From contig NZ_CP042582.1 of the NCBI RefSeq assembly GCF_008728835.1, positions 4,328,217 to 4,392,216 of the forward strand: a stretch of DNA of 64,000 nucleotides, given 5' to 3'. The notes under the pieces were generated by a model. It was not told the origin of the DNA. It made no database searches and worked only from the letters and a program-made list of their open reading frames with translations. Positions 55,178 to 64,000 of the stretch are shown here, one piece after another. Within the stretch, counting starts at the first letter, position 1. Each line of letters begins with the position of its first letter. The DNA is from Hypericibacter adhaerens. GTDB lineage: Bacteria; Pseudomonadota; Alphaproteobacteria; Dongiales; Dongiaceae. A program made the position numbers and the translations under genes.

Positions 55178-55624
55178 CTAATCGACTCGCTTTTCGGATT
55201 GCTGGAAACGGGCAAGCGCGGCACGCACCACGGCGGGAATCCGCTTCGGCCGGCCGTCGCGGTTGAGGCAGGCGAGCCGGACCTTGAGGCGTGCGACGTC
55301 GTCCTCGTTGCGGCGGATCACCTGAAGGGCATCGAGCGTGGCTCCCCCCACCTCGACAACACGGGTCCGGACCTCGAGCAGATCGTCGAGCCGCGCCGAC
55401 TTGAGGTAGTCCACCTCGCAGCGCGCCACGGCAAAGCTCAGCTCTTCGGTCCGGGTCATCTCGGAATGGCTGGTGCCGAGCTCGCGCATCATCTCGGTGC
55501 GCGCGCGCTCGGCGAATTTCAGATAGTTGGCGTAATAGACGATCCCGCCGGCATCCGTGTCCTCGTAATAGACGCGGATCGGCCAGCGATGGATGGCGGC
55601 GCCGGAGGCTTCGCGCTCAATCAA
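55178..55624 (-). CDS. ybgC: YbgC-type acyl-CoA thioesterase
   Basis: A 148-aa hotdog-fold enzyme with the 4HBT-type catalytic motif [19 protein letters not shown], where Asp is the active-site residue. It hydrolyses short- or long-chain acyl-CoA and is linked to phospholipid metabolism at the Tol-Pal complex. It starts inside the end of ruvB (8-bp overlap) and is two bases from tolQ, joining the ruv and tol genes in one transcript. Confidence 0.95.
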   Translation of the reverse strand: MIEREASGAAIHRWPIRVYYEDTDAGGIVYYANYLKFAERARTEMMRELGTSHSEMTRTEELSFAVARCEVDYLKSARLDDLLEVRTRVVEVGGATLDALQVIRRNEDDVARLKVRLACLNRDGRPKRIPAVVRAALARFQQSEKRVD

Positions 55625-56672
55625 CCGGAACCTCCGTCGGGTCGACCGGCTGGATCAGATCGAGCTGGCCGCTGCGCTCCGGCTCCGGCAAGCCCAGATG
55701 ACGGTAGCCGTTGCCGGTCAGCATGCGCCCGCGCGGGGTGCGCTGAAGGAGGCCGCGCTGGATCAGGAAGGGCTCGATCACCTCCTCGATCACGTCGCGC
55801 TGTTCGGAGAGTGCCGCCGCCAGCGTCTCGACGCCCACCGGCCCGCCCGCATAGTTCTCGGCGATGCAGCGCAGATAGCGCCGGTCCATGGAATCGAGCC
55901 CCAGCCCGTCCACCTCGAGCCGGTTGAGCGCGGCGTCGGCCGCCTTCTCGTCGACCTCGTCGCGTCCCGCCACCGCCGCGAAATCGCGCACCCGCCTGAG
56001 CAGGCGCCCGGCGATGCGCGGCGTGCCGCGCGCGCGCCGCGCGATCTCGGCCGCACCCTTAGGCGTCAGGTTCATGCCGAGGAGCCCGGCACCGCGGCGC
56101 ACGATCGCCTCGAGCTCGTCGGCCGCATAGAACTGCAGCCGCAGCGGAATGCCGAAGCGCTCGCGCAAGGGCGTGGTGATGAGGCCGGAGCGCGTGGTGG
56201 CGCCCACCAGCGTGAAGGGCGGCAGGTCGATCCGGACCGAGCGCGCGGCCGGTCCCTCGCCGATGATGAGATCGAGCTGCTGATCCTCCATCGCCGGATA
56301 GAGGATCTCCTCGACCGCGGGGTTGAGGCGATGGATCTCGTCGATGAAGAGCACGTCGCGCGGCTGCAGGTTGGTGAGGAGTGCCGCGAGATCGCCCGCG
56401 CGCGCGATCACGGGACCCGAGGTCGCACGGAATCCCACGCCCAGCTCGCGCGCCACGATCTGCGCCAGCGTGGTCTTGCCCAGGCCCGGCGGCCCGAACA
56501 GCAGCACATGGTCGAGCGCCTCGGCGCGGCCGCGTGCCGCCGTGATGAAGATGCGCAGGTTCTCGCGCAACTGCTTCTGCCCGACGAACTCGTCGAGCGT
56601 CAGCGGCCGGAGGCTCGATTCGGCCTGGTCCTCGCCGCGGCGCTCCGGCTGGATGACGCGCGTCTCGCTCAA
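55617..56672 (-). CDS. ruvB: Holliday junction branch-migration ATPase RuvB
   Basis: A 351-aa AAA+ motor: [12 protein letters not shown], Walker [10 protein letters not shown], Walker [10 protein letters not shown], sensor GATTRSGL and a C-terminal winged helix with [12 protein letters not shown] and RTPRGRMLT. It drives branch migration on RuvA. It overlaps ruvA by four bases. Confidence 0.97.
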   Translation of the reverse strand: MSETRVIQPERRGEDQAESSLRPLTLDEFVGQKQLRENLRIFITAARGRAEALDHVLLFGPPGLGKTTLAQIVARELGVGFRATSGPVIARAGDLAALLTNLQPRDVLFIDEIHRLNPAVEEILYPAMEDQQLDLIIGEGPAARSVRIDLPPFTLVGATTRSGLITTPLRERFGIPLRLQFYAADELEAIVRRGAGLLGMNLTPKGAAEIARRARGTPRIAGRLLRRVRDFAAVAGRDEVDEKAADAALNRLEVDGLGLDSMDRRYLRCIAENYAGGPVGVETLAAALSEQRDVIEEVIEPFLIQRGLLQRTPRGRMLTGNGYRHLGLPEPERSGQLDLIQPVDPTEVPVD

Positions 56673-57283
56673 TGGCTGAGCTCCTTAAGCCCGGCGCGGA
56701 TCAGCGCCTCGGCCGAGGCCTTGGCGCCCAGCGCGCGCGCCGCGCTGGAGACGGCGCCCAGCGCCTCCTGCGGGCGGTAGCCGAGATTGACCAGGGCCGA
56801 CACGGCGTCAGCCATGGGGCCGGGGGCCTCCGTCTCGGCGGCGGCACTGGCGAGGCCCGCCAAAGGCGTACCGAGCGCGATGCCGCCCGCCTTGTCCTTG
56901 AGCTCGGTCACGATGCGCTGCGCCAGCTTCGGGCCGACGCCGCCGGCGCGGGTGAGCGCGGTCTTGTCCTGCGCCAGCACCGCCTGCAGCAGCTCCTCCG
57001 GCGACAGCGCGCTCAGAAGGGAGAGCCCGACCTTGGCGCCCACGCCCTGCACCGTCGTCAGCAGACGGAACCAGTCGCGCTCGGCCGCCGTCGCGAAGCC
57101 GTAGAGATGGATATGGTCCTCGCGCACATGGGTCTCGATCAGGAGGCTCGCGCGCTCGCCGGTGCGCGCGAGGCCGCCCAGCGTGCGGCTCGAGGCGAAG
57201 ACGAGATAGCCCACGCCGTTGACGTCGATCACGGCGCTGTCGCCGCCGACCTGATCGACCAGGCCGCTGAGCTTGGCGATCAT
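56669..57283 (-). CDS. ruvA: Holliday junction DNA-binding protein RuvA
   Basis: A 204-aa protein with the N-terminal OB fold ([21 protein letters not shown]), central helix-hairpin-helix motifs ([24 protein letters not shown]) and a flexible acidic/Ala linker to the C-terminal RuvB-binding three-helix domain. It overlaps ruvC by four bases (ATGA) and ruvB by four bases. Confidence 0.97.
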   Translation of the reverse strand: MIAKLSGLVDQVGGDSAVIDVNGVGYLVFASSRTLGGLARTGERASLLIETHVREDHIHLYGFATAAERDWFRLLTTVQGVGAKVGLSLLSALSPEELLQAVLAQDKTALTRAGGVGPKLAQRIVTELKDKAGGIALGTPLAGLASAAAETEAPGPMADAVSALVNLGYRPQEALGAVSSAARALGAKASAEALIRAGLKELSH

Positions 57284-57792
57284 CGGCGCGCCTCCGCCGC
57301 GACGGGTGCCTGCCAGCGATCGAGCGTGTTGGCGTGATGGGCATGGCAGATGGCCACCGCCAGCGCGTCGGCCGCGTCGGGGCTTTCGATCAGGCAGCCC
57401 GGCAGCAAGAGCTTCACCATGCGCTGGATCTGCTGCTTCTCGGCATGGCCCGCGCCCACCACCGACTTCTTGACGAGGTTGGTGGAATATTCGGCGACCG
57501 GGATGCCGGCCAGCGCCGGCACCAGCAGCGCCACGCCGCGCGCCAATCCGAGCTTCAAGGTCGAGCTCGCGTTCTTGTTGACGAACGTCTCCTCGACCGC
57601 GGCGGCGTCGGGCCGGTAGCGATCGATGATCTGCGTCAGTCCCTCATGGAGCTGCACCAGGCGCTCCGCCATCGGCCGGGCGCCGTCCGAATGGACGGCG
57701 CCGTCGGCGACATGCGAGAGGCGGTTGCCCCGCACCTCGATCACGCCCCAGCCGGTATGGCGCAATCCGGGATCTAGCCCCAGGAGCCGCAT
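57280..57792 (-). CDS. ruvC: Holliday junction resolvase RuvC
   Basis: A 170-aa RNase H-fold endonuclease. [14 protein letters not shown] carries catalytic Asp7; [12 protein letters not shown] carries the Glu; the C-terminal [15 protein letters not shown] carries the last acidic residues. It resolves Holliday junctions at the end of recombination. yebC lies 63 bp upstream on the same strand, giving the widespread yebC-ruvCAB order. Confidence 0.97.
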   Translation of the reverse strand: MRLLGLDPGLRHTGWGVIEVRGNRLSHVADGAVHSDGARPMAERLVQLHEGLTQIIDRYRPDAAAVEETFVNKNASSTLKLGLARGVALLVPALAGIPVAEYSTNLVKKSVVGAGHAEKQQIQRMVKLLLPGCLIESPDAADALAVAICHAHHANTLDRWQAPVAAEARR

Positions 57793-57855
57793 AAACCTCT
57801 TGTCCCGTGTCCTTCTTTCCGGACGGATCGATCCGGCGCGTGGCTGTCGGCGCTC

Positions 57856-58605
57856 TCAGGCCGACAGACGCGCCAGGACATCGTCGGCGATTTCGTAATT
57901 GGCGAAGACGGTCTGGACGTCGTCATTGTCCTCGAGCGCTTCGATCAGCTTCAGCAGCGTCTCGGCCGCGGTCTCGTCGACCGGCACCGTGTTCTGCGGC
58001 TGCCAGGTCAGCTTCGCGAACTCCGGCACGCCGAACTTGGCTTCGAGCGCATCGCGCACCTGCGCGAAATCCTCGGTCTGGGTCGTGACGGTATGGCCGC
58101 CCTCGTCGCTCTCGACATTCTCGGCCCCCGCCTCCAGCGCCGCCTCGAACATGGCGTCGGGCGTGGCGACCGCGAGCGGGAAGCGGATCGTGCCCTTGCG
58201 CCCGAACATGAAGGAGACGCTGTTGGTCTCGCCCATGTTCCCGCCGCCCTTGGCGAAGACCGAGCGGATCTCGGAGGCGGTACGGTTGCGGTTGTCGGTC
58301 AGCGCCTCGACGATGATGGCGACCCCGCCGGGACCGTAGCCCTCGTAACGGATCTCCTCGAAATTCGCGTCGGCCCCGCCGCCGCTGCCGCGCTTGATCG
58401 CGCGCTCGATCGTGTCCTTGGGCATGTTGGCGTTGCGGGCGGCGGTGATGGCCGAGCGCAGGCGCGGGTTGGCCGCCGGGTCGGGCAGCCCGTTGCGGGC
58501 CGCCGTCGTCAGTTCCCGGATGAGCTTGGTAAAGAGCTTGCCGCGCCGGGCGTCCTGGGCGCCCTTGCGGACCATGATGTTCTTGAATTGCGAATGGCCG
58601 GCCAT
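57856..58605 (-). CDS. yebC: YebC/TACO1-family protein
   Basis: A 249-aa protein beginning [19 protein letters not shown], the family's typical start, with [14 protein letters not shown] and [19 protein letters not shown]. Known roles of the family are translation of poly-proline stretches (YebC/TACO1) and, in some bacteria, transcription regulation. The start was chosen at MAGHSQF with TTGAGG upstream; a longer frame starts 21 codons earlier without family support. Confidence 0.96.
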   Translation of the reverse strand: MAGHSQFKNIMVRKGAQDARRGKLFTKLIRELTTAARNGLPDPAANPRLRSAITAARNANMPKDTIERAIKRGSGGGADANFEEIRYEGYGPGGVAIIVEALTDNRNRTASEIRSVFAKGGGNMGETNSVSFMFGRKGTIRFPLAVATPDAMFEAALEAGAENVESDEGGHTVTTQTEDFAQVRDALEAKFGVPEFAKLTWQPQNTVPVDETAAETLLKLIEALEDNDDVQTVFANYEIADDVLARLSA

Positions 58606-58868
58606 AGCCTCAAAATCCACATGCTGAGGGGGAGTTAGCGATACCCTACCATATTTTGTGGGGCTCATTCGCCTTATCGGCGCAGAGGTAGTCCGTCAAT
58701 ATGGCAAGAATGGGGCCGCCTTCTAGCAGGATTTCCTAGGCTTCCCAAGGGCTAGAGAGGCCGCGACTCGGGGGCCCCGTGTCCGAGCTTTGCCACCCAG
58801 ACCGGTTTCAGCGCTTGTTAACCTTCGCGCACCCAAACTCGGCCCCGCGTCTTTCGAGGAGAGGCTTC

Positions 58869-59141
58869 ATGGCGCAGCTCACGGATCCGATCCTTCCCGA
58901 TCTGGAGAAGGCATTGAAGCGCCACGGCAGCGACGTTGCCGAGCTGGGCCGAGTCGCGCAGCGCGTGACCGAGATGGTCTCGGAAGCGGGCCTGAGCGCG
59001 CTCGATGCCTGCCTCGCCCTGGCCGAGACCGGCACGCCGGCGCTCGCCGCCTCCAAGCGCATCGCCGACGACCTCACCACCCGCGCCGCCACCATCGAAC
59101 GCGAGGTCGGCCGCGCGATCCTGACTGCGAAACCGGTTTAA
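58869..59141 (+). CDS. Hypothetical small helical protein, 90 aa
   Basis: Almost entirely helical (PDLEKALKRHGSDVAELGRVAQRVTEMVSEAGLS in shorter parts, Ala-rich later), without signal peptide or membrane helix. No family is recognised. The ATG has a strong upstream sequence (GAGGAGAGGC). It is divergent from yebC across a 263-bp spacer in which I see no other gene, and followed by a REP-like half element. Confidence 0.6.
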   Translation: MAQLTDPILPDLEKALKRHGSDVAELGRVAQRVTEMVSEAGLSALDACLALAETGTPALAASKRIADDLTTRAATIEREVGRAILTAKPV

Positions 59142-59153
59142 GGGCGCCCCTCC

Positions 59154-59183
59154 TCGTCATCCTCGCGAAAGCGGGGATCCAAC
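59154..59183. repeat. REP-like palindromic half element
   Basis: A sequence of about 28 bp with GCGAAAGCGGGGATCCA, nearly identical to the right arm of the large inverted repeat at 61949-62036. The first 12 bases differ at one position (cct for ccc). It forms a short hairpin (CTCGC-GAAA-GCGGGG) and stands just after the small helical protein gene. Confidence 0.7.
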
Positions 59184-59369
59184 CCAATCCAGCGACACCC
59201 GTCGAAAGATAGATTTCCGCTTCGAGAGGATGGCGCCGCGACGCAGGTTCACGGCCCCCTTCCTACTCGAAGCGAAACGGCACCGTGGATTTGACGAAGC
59301 GCATGTCGATTGACGATAGACATCAAATCCGGGTGCAACTATCCTAAAAAATCAACCTAAGGACGCACC

Positions 59370-59777
59370 GTGCGGGCATGTTTCGCAATAGCCTTGGCTG
59401 TGTTTTTGGCTGGTTGTGCGACCGAGCCGCCTAAGAACCCGGTACCAATTCAGGCGGCCGCCTATCAGACCGAGCCTCAGGGCGATTACGCAACTGTCGT
59501 TGTCATCAGAGACGGCGGCTATGGCGGAAGCTTCTGCTATGTGAACTTCTATGTAGACAGCCAGCTCATTGCCAATTTCGACGTTTCGCAAATGATCACG
59601 ATCTATGTGCCTCCTGGTGAGCACATCTTCAGCATACGCCCTGTCAGCAGTTTCTCCTGCGGCGACACATCGGGTCTGATGCAAGAAATCGCCGTGAACC
59701 TGAAGAACGGCGAAACCAAAAAGTACCGTATTGGTTTCATCAACATGGTCTTCACCATCGCCCCAACAGCATTCTGA
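59370..59777 (+). CDS. DUF2846-like small lipoprotein
   Basis: A 135-aa protein with signal peptide and lipobox LAGC (Cys16), then a beta-rich domain (VVVIRDGGYGGSFCYVNFYVDSQ, then VPPGEHIFSIRPVSSFSC) resembling the DUF2846 family of unknown function. GTG is the start, with AAGGA upstream. The gene and its flanks are clearly richer in A+T than the neighbouring genes and use codons such as AAA, ATA and GTA, which suggests acquisition from elsewhere. The mature part starts after ATEPPKNP. Confidence 0.75.
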   Translation: MRACFAIALAVFLAGCATEPPKNPVPIQAAAYQTEPQGDYATVVVIRDGGYGGSFCYVNFYVDSQLIANFDVSQMITIYVPPGEHIFSIRPVSSFSCGDTSGLMQEIAVNLKNGETKKYRIGFINMVFTIAPTAF

Positions 59778-59821
59778 CGCCCCCCTCGCTCTCGCCCCCC
59801 GGATAGGGCGGGTCGCCCGGC

Positions 59822-60631
59822 TTAGGGCCAGCTCTCCGCCAGCTTCCCTCCTACCCTGAGCGGCGCGCAGCGCTTCGCGAGCCCCGTCGCATCGTCCGTC
59901 TCGACGAAGAGCCCGCAGACCGTCGCGGGTCCTTCGGCCGCCGTCAGCCGCTCGGTCGGCATCTTGCGCACGAAGCGCTGGATGGGGAGCGTCTTCTGCA
60001 TGCCGATCACGGAATCATAATCGCCGCACATGCCGGCATCGGTCAGGTAGGCCGTGCCCTTCTCCAGCAGCATCGCGTCCGCCGTGGGCACATGGGTGTG
60101 CGTGCCGACCACCGCCGAGACGCGGCCGTCGAAGGCGTGGCCGAAGGCCATCTTCTCGCTGGTCGCCTCGGCGTGGAAATCGAACAGAACCGCATCCGCG
60201 CCGCGACCGAGGCCCGTCTCGGCCAGGATCGCCTCGCCGGCGGCGAAGGGATCGTCGAGCGGATCCATGAAAAGCCGGCCCATCAGGTTGGCGACCAGCA
60301 CCTTGCGGCCGCGGGGCGCCTCGTAGAGGGCATGCCCGCGCCCCGGCGTGTCCTTGGGGAAGTTCACGGGCCGCAGCAGGCGCGGCGCGCGGTCGATGAA
60401 GGCGGCCGTCTCCTTCTGGTCCCAGACATGGTTGCCGGTGGTGACGACATCGACGCCGGACCGGGTCAGCTCCGACAGGATGCGCTCGGTGATGCCGAAG
60501 CCGCCGGCCGCGTTCTCGCCGTTGGCCACCACGAAATCGAGCGCCAGGCGCTCGCGGATCGCGGGCATCCGCTCCGCCACCGCCTCGCGGCCGGCGCGCC
60601 CCACGATATCGCCCAGAAGCAGGATCCTCAT
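59822..60631 (-). CDS. ymdB: YmdB-family metallophosphoesterase (TIGR00282)
   Basis: A 269-aa calcineurin-fold phosphodiesterase: LLLGDIVGRAG (metal Asp8), VANGENAAGGFGIT, TTGNHVWDQKE and VGTHTHVPTAD. YmdB hydrolyses 2',3'-cyclic nucleotides in Bacillus; the role in alphaproteobacteria is less clear. It lies 28 bases downstream of the formyl-THF cyclo-ligase gene on the same strand, which is a conserved neighbourhood. Confidence 0.95.
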   Translation of the reverse strand: MRILLLGDIVGRAGREAVAERMPAIRERLALDFVVANGENAAGGFGITERILSELTRSGVDVVTTGNHVWDQKETAAFIDRAPRLLRPVNFPKDTPGRGHALYEAPRGRKVLVANLMGRLFMDPLDDPFAAGEAILAETGLGRGADAVLFDFHAEATSEKMAFGHAFDGRVSAVVGTHTHVPTADAMLLEKGTAYLTDAGMCGDYDSVIGMQKTLPIQRFVRKMPTERLTAAEGPATVCGLFVETDDATGLAKRCAPLRVGGKLAESWP

Positions 60632-60659
60632 GCCGTCACCGCCACCTCAATTCGCGCCT

Positions 60660-61268
60660 TCAGTTCGCCCCGACACGCTGCGCCCGCCGCTCGGTGACGA
60701 CCCAGTCGAGCGGCTGGTCGAAATCCGCATGCGGCACATGGGCGACCTCCTGCCCGTCGAAGGCCGTGCCGACCGCGAGCGCCCCCGCCCGCGCCCGCAG
60801 CTTCTCCAGGGTACGGTCGTAGAAACCGCCGCCATAGCCCAGACGATAGCCCTCGCGGTCGAAGGCCAGCATCGGCACCAGCAGGAGCTGCGGCTCGAGG
60901 AGCAAGGCGTCGGGCGGGCAGGTCGGCACGCGGAAGGGCCCGGGCACCAGGGCGATGCCGGGCCGCCAGTCACGGAACTGCAAGGGCTGGTCGCGGCCGA
61001 TCACCACCGGCAGGCCCACCGGATGGCCGAGCTCCACCAGCCGTTCCATCAACGGCCGCGGATCGAACTCGCCCTCGAGCGGCCAGTAGCCGGCGACCAC
61101 GGTGCCGGGCTTGGGCCGGCAGGCCGCAAGGAAATGCTCTGCAGCGGCGGCACCCGCCGCCGCGGGCCCGATCGTGGCCGCCAATTGCCGCCGCCGCTCG
61201 GTCGCGAGCGCGCGCAGCGCGCGCTTGGCGTCGGCCAGGCGGTCGGGATTCGGGCTTTCGGTGGCCAT
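60660..61268 (-). CDS. fau: 5-formyltetrahydrofolate cyclo-ligase
   Basis: A 202-aa enzyme using ATP to convert 5-formyl-THF into 5,10-methenyl-THF. Family motifs are LLLEPQLLLVPMLAFDREGYRLGYGGGFYDR and the N-terminal KRALRALATERRR. The start MATESPNP is chosen by homology length. It lies after a 6S RNA candidate and zapA, the zapA-ssrS-fau order being widely conserved. Confidence 0.94.
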   Translation of the reverse strand: MATESPNPDRLADAKRALRALATERRRQLAATIGPAAAGAAAAEHFLAACRPKPGTVVAGYWPLEGEFDPRPLMERLVELGHPVGLPVVIGRDQPLQFRDWRPGIALVPGPFRVPTCPPDALLLEPQLLLVPMLAFDREGYRLGYGGGFYDRTLEKLRARAGALAVGTAFDGQEVAHVPHADFDQPLDWVVTERRAQRVGAN

Positions 61269-61369
61269 GCTCAAGGCGCCCGCGTCGCAGGATCGCGGCC
61301 GGACTCGTCCCGGTGTCGCGAAGGAGGCCGGGCGGTTGCAGCCGGGGGATATGCCATGAGCGTCGAGAA

Positions 61370-61541
61370 GGTCGGACGGGGCCACGATGGCCGGTGAGCG
61401 TTTCTATCCTCTTGCGGCCTGCTCTCAGCAGGTGGGCGCCGTGTAATTGGGCCTAGACCCAACCAGGGACAGCTCCCAAGAGAATAATCATTGGCCCCAG
61501 GGATACGTAGCTCTGTCGCACCGCGCAGCGCCCGTCCGGCC
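61370..61541 (-). ncRNA. ssrS: 6S RNA (ssrS) candidate
   Basis: The zapA-fau interval conserved as the ssrS site in proteobacteria. Read on the minus strand, an 11-bp closing stem with one mismatch (GGCCGGACGGG / CCCGTCCGACC, 61531-61541 with 61370-61380) encloses 150 bases. Internal hairpins are seen, including TTGGGTCTAGGCCCAA and CCTGCT-GAG-AGCAGG. Total length about 172 nt is typical for 6S. It follows zapA, whose stop codon is eight bases before. A covariance-model search was not possible here. Confidence 0.65.
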
Positions 61542-61548
61542 TGAGAAC

Positions 61549-61869
61549 TTAGGGTGCCGAGAGCCTCGTCGCAATGGCGTCCATGCGCCGCGCCATGGCC
61601 TCGACCGCATCCGCCGCCGCCGCGGCATCCCGCTCGGCCGCGCGCTGCACCGAGGCGTCGGCGGCCGCGCGGGCCGTTGCGAGCTCGTCGGCGATGACCA
61701 GCGCCGCCATGGCGAGCAGCCGGTTGTCGGCGACCGGCCCCAGGCGGCGCGCCATCTCGGAGACCCGGCGATCGAGATCGATGCCCAGCGTCTGCAGCCG
61801 TTCCTCCTGCCCGTCGTCGCAGGCGATCTCGTAAGGCCGTCCGTTGAGCGAAAGCGTCACGGTCGCCAT
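61549..61869 (-). CDS. zapA: Cell division protein ZapA
   Basis: A 106-aa protein. MATVTLSLNGRPYEIACDDGQEERL is the ZapA opening, followed by a long C-terminal coiled coil rich in Ala/Glu/Arg (about 45-100). ZapA bundles FtsZ at the Z-ring. AAGGAAAGGACGC precedes the ATG. It is followed by the 6S RNA candidate. Confidence 0.93.
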   Translation of the reverse strand: MATVTLSLNGRPYEIACDDGQEERLQTLGIDLDRRVSEMARRLGPVADNRLLAMAALVIADELATARAAADASVQRAAERDAAAAADAVEAMARRMDAIATRLSAP

Positions 61870-61948
61870 GAGCGTCCTTTCCTTACTGCGAAGAAATCGA
61901 GATATCGACGGGAGCTGGCCACCGGCACGAGGCGCAAGGGCCACATTC

Positions 61949-62036
61949 CTTCGTCATCCCCGCGAAAACGGGGATCCATCCTGACCCAGATCGCCAAGCG
62001 TCGGCTTGGATCCCCGCTTTCGCGGGGATGACAATG
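61949..62036. repeat. REP-like large inverted repeat
   Basis: Two 28-bp arms are complementary at most positions: TCGTCATCCCCGCGAAAACG (61951-61970) continuing GGGGATCCA, and TGGATCCCCGCTTTCGCGGG (62008-62027) continuing GATGACAATGA. About 30 bp separate them. This is a dispersed REP-type element of the kind common in proteobacteria. It lies between zapA and the DUF4164 gene, with a half copy at 59154. Confidence 0.85.
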
Positions 62037-62077
62037 AGGGGATGGCCGATGGAGGCTGACGGAGTCATCGAATGTCG

Positions 62078-62302
62078 TCAGACTTCGACGGCGGCTTTCA
62101 GCCGCGCGATGACCTGGTCGATGCGGCTATAGACGCTGCGGGCCTCGCCCTGCAGCGCCTGATAGGCGGCGCGGAGCGCCTGCAGCTCCGATTCGAGCTG
62201 GCTGCGGTCGGCCTGGGTCAGGCGCTCGCGCGAATCGATCGCGTGCTCCAGCCGTTGCAACGCGACGTCGAGATGATCCAGCGCCTGCGCGAGCTTGGTC
62301 AT
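62078..62302 (-). CDS. DUF4164 coiled-coil protein, 74 aa
   Basis: A 74-aa all-helical protein ([18 protein letters not shown] and [18 protein letters not shown]), typical of the DUF4164 family found next to zapA and tkt in alphaproteobacteria. No function is established; a division-related role is inferred from neighbours only. The spacer upstream to tkt (293 bp) has no other visible gene and should hold divergent promoters. Confidence 0.85.
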   Translation of the reverse strand: MTKLAQALDHLDVALQRLEHAIDSRERLTQADRSQLESELQALRAAYQALQGEARSVYSRIDQVIARLKAAVEV

Positions 62303-62595
62303 GCGGTCGATCCCGGAACCGTTCCCGAACAGCCGGATCGGTCGGCAACCCAGCCGGAAAAATGGCTTCCGATCCGTTCTTCACTCGGGAGCATAGGGGG
62401 CGGCGGATTGCCGCGTCAACGCCGCCCCTCCCGAGCGCCCGCCTCGCATCCCTGCGCCGCATTCCCGAAGGGGCTCCCAGGGTTGACGCAAGGTCGGACG
62501 GGCGGCATGTTCCGGGCGCGCCGCCCAAGCCAGGCCCTTCGATCGTGCCGGCGGCCCGCAGAAGCCCCGCTTCCACCCGTTGGCGATATCCCATT

Positions 62596-64000
62596 ATGGA
62601 CACGGCTGTGCCCCCCTCCTCCTCCGTCGCTCCGGCTTCCCTCGCCTCCCCTTCCCTCGCCCATCCCAGCTACAAGGCCAGCCCTCGCGACATGGCCAAT
62701 GCCATCCGCGCCCTGGCGATGGACGCCGTGGAGAAGGCCGCCTCCGGCCATCCCGGCATGCCGATGGGCATGGCCGATGTCGCCACGGTGCTCTGGAGCC
62801 GGTTCCTGAAGTTCGACGCCGCCCATCCGCACTGGCCCGACCGCGACCGCTTCGTGCTGTCGGCCGGCCACGGCTCGATGCTGCTCTACAGCCTGCTGCA
62901 TCTGACGGGCTTCGCCGACATGACGCTCGACGAGCTGCGCCGCTTCCGCCAGCTCGGCAGCCGCACGGCGGGCCATCCCGAATATGGTCATGCCGCCGGC
63001 ATCGAGACCACGACCGGTCCCTTGGGCCAGGGCCTGGGCAACGCGGTCGGCATGGCGCTCGCCGAGCGCATGGCCGCCGCCCGCTTCGGCGCCGACCTCG
63101 TCGATCATTACACCTATGTGATCGCGGGCGATGGTTGCCTGATGGAAGGCATCAGTCACGAGGCGATCTCGCTCGCGGGCCATCTCAAGCTTGGCAAGCT
63201 GATCGTCCTCTTCGACGACAACAGCATCTCGATCGACGGACCGACCTCGCTCGCGGTCTCCGACGACCAGATCGGCCGCTTCAAGGCCAGCGGCTGGGCC
63301 ACGGCCTCGGTCGACGGCCACGATCCGGAGGCGGTCGCCGCCGCGATCGAGGCGGCACGCACCAGCGACCGTCCCACGCTGATCGCCTGCAAGACCGTGA
63401 TCGGCTTCGGCGCGCCGAAGAAGGCCGGCACCGCGGCGACGCACGGCGCGCCTCTCGGCGCCGACGAAGTGGCTGGCGCCCGCGAGAAGCTCGGCTGGTC
63501 CTTCCCGCCCTTCACGGTGCCCGAGACCATCCTCCAGTCCTGGCGCCAGGCGGGATCGCGCGGAAGCGAGGCCTACCAGGCCTGGACGCAGCGCCACGCC
63601 GCCCATAAGGACCGCGCCGAGTTCGATCGCCGCCAGGCGGGCGAGCTGCCGGCGCAATTCGCCGCCACCATCGAGGCCGCCAAGAAGGCGGTCTCGGCCG
63701 AGGCGCCGAAGCTCGCCACCCGCCAGTCCTCGCAGCGCGTGCTCGAGGCGCTGTCGCCGGTGATGCCCGAGCTCCTGGGCGGCTCGGCCGATCTCACCGG
63801 CTCCAACAACACCAAGGCCAAGGACATGGCGCCGGTGACGGCGCAGAACTATGGCGGCCGCTACGTCTACTGGGGCGTGCGCGAGCATGGCATGGCGGCG
63901 GCGATGAACGGCATCGCGCTGCATGGCGGCTTCGCGCCCTATGGCGGCACCTTCCTGGTCTTCACCGATTATTGCCGGCCCTCGATCCGCCTCTCGGCGC
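62596..64000 (+). CDS. tkt: Transketolase (5' part; gene continues beyond the window)
   Basis: The first about 468 residues of a thiamine-diphosphate transketolase. [29 protein letters not shown] opens the N-terminal pyrophosphate domain; the Mg2+/ThDP motif is [20 protein letters not shown]; the second domain begins around residue 380 with GSADLTGSN, and [13 protein letters not shown] contains the catalytic Glu. The enzyme links the pentose phosphate and Calvin/glycolytic pathways. The start at 62596 gives a 32-residue Ser/Ala-rich extension; an internal ATG at 62692 fits the usual family start and is the alternative. Confidence 0.94.
   Translation, partial: MDTAVPPSSSVAPASLASPSLAHPSYKASPRDMANAIRALAMDAVEKAASGHPGMPMGMADVATVLWSRFLKFDAAHPHWPDRDRFVLSAGHGSMLLYSLLHLTGFADMTLDELRRFRQLGSRTAGHPEYGHAAGIETTTGPLGQGLGNAVGMALAERMAAARFGADLVDHYTYVIAGDGCLMEGISHEAISLAGHLKLGKLIVLFDDNSISIDGPTSLAVSDDQIGRFKASGWATASVDGHDPEAVAAAIEAARTSDRPTLIACKTVIGFGAPKKAGTAATHGAPLGADEVAGAREKLGWSFPPFTVPETILQSWRQAGSRGSEAYQAWTQRHAAHKDRAEFDRRQAGELPAQFAATIEAAKKAVSAEAPKLATRQSSQRVLEALSPVMPELLGGSADLTGSNNTKAKDMAPVTAQNYGGRYVYWGVREHGMAAAMNGIALHGGFAPYGGTFLVFTDYCRPSIRLSA

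Overview
The window is high-G+C DNA (about two thirds G+C by eye). It looks like chromosome of an alphaproteobacterium, probably of the Rhodospirillales type. The evidence is gene order and gene content: a ruvCAB-ybgC-tolQRAB-pal-cpoB-tilS-ftsH-folP block, a tkt / DUF4164 / zapA / 6S RNA / 5-formyl-THF cyclo-ligase / ymdB block, hisZ-purA, a RpoH heat-shock sigma factor and a DUF1127 protein. Species cannot be fixed from the sequence alone. There are no rRNA genes, CRISPR arrays, phage genes or insertion sequences. One tRNA-Glu(CTC) and one 6S RNA candidate are present.

Layout. 1-4 kb: start of an unidentified minus-strand gene behind a TetR-type palindrome, a tiny Tat/lipobox protein, an OmpR-family response regulator, a DUF1127 protein and a GAF hybrid histidine kinase. 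4-8 kb: a secreted Pro/Gly repeat protein, an ABC exporter, an AI-2E-family permease and a DUF883 protein. 8-13 kb: a translationally coupled pair of short-chain dehydrogenases, a CBS-domain protein behind an FNR/FixK-type box and an M1 aminopeptidase. 13.5-21.7 kb: an AsmA-family protein, tRNA-Glu, a flavin monooxygenase, threonine aldolase, a DUF6476 protein, rluD and rpoH (with a CIRCE-like element). 21.8-29.4 kb: an accessory redox region with an MFS transporter, remnants of an Old Yellow Enzyme and a DJ-1/PfpI protein, a formate dehydrogenase with an unusual cofactor-binding residue, an aldo/keto reductase fused to an SRPBCC domain, and a CadC-like STAND regulator. 29.6-39.3 kb: purA-hisZ, a Rieske oxygenase, phzF-azlC-azlD facing a MocR regulator, a methyltransferase and glmM.

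39.4-45.5 kb: a compact pyridine-ring catabolic locus. It holds a NicX-type 2,5-dihydroxypyridine dioxygenase, a NicC-like flavin monooxygenase, a 2-oxoglutarate/Fe(II)-type oxygenase and a flavin reductase, divergent from a GntR/FCD regulator and a MetX-like alpha/beta hydrolase. Two near-identical palindromes (ATCGTATACGAT) lie in the divergent intergenic region. The locus sits exactly between glmM and folP-ftsH, genes that are normally contiguous, so it looks like an insertion into the ancestral ftsH-folP-glmM order. I consider this the most interesting system in the window: the NicX/NicC core is recognisable, but the partner enzymes and the regulator differ from the described nic clusters.

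45.5-64 kb: housekeeping genes. folP-ftsH, tilS, the complete Tol-Pal envelope system with ybgC and cpoB, the ruvCAB Holliday-junction genes and yebC come first. A short A+T-richer lipoprotein gene follows, then ymdB, fau, 6S RNA, zapA, a DUF4164 coiled-coil protein and the 5' part of transketolase, which runs off the end. A large REP-like palindrome lies between zapA and the DUF4164 gene, with a half copy 2.8 kb away.
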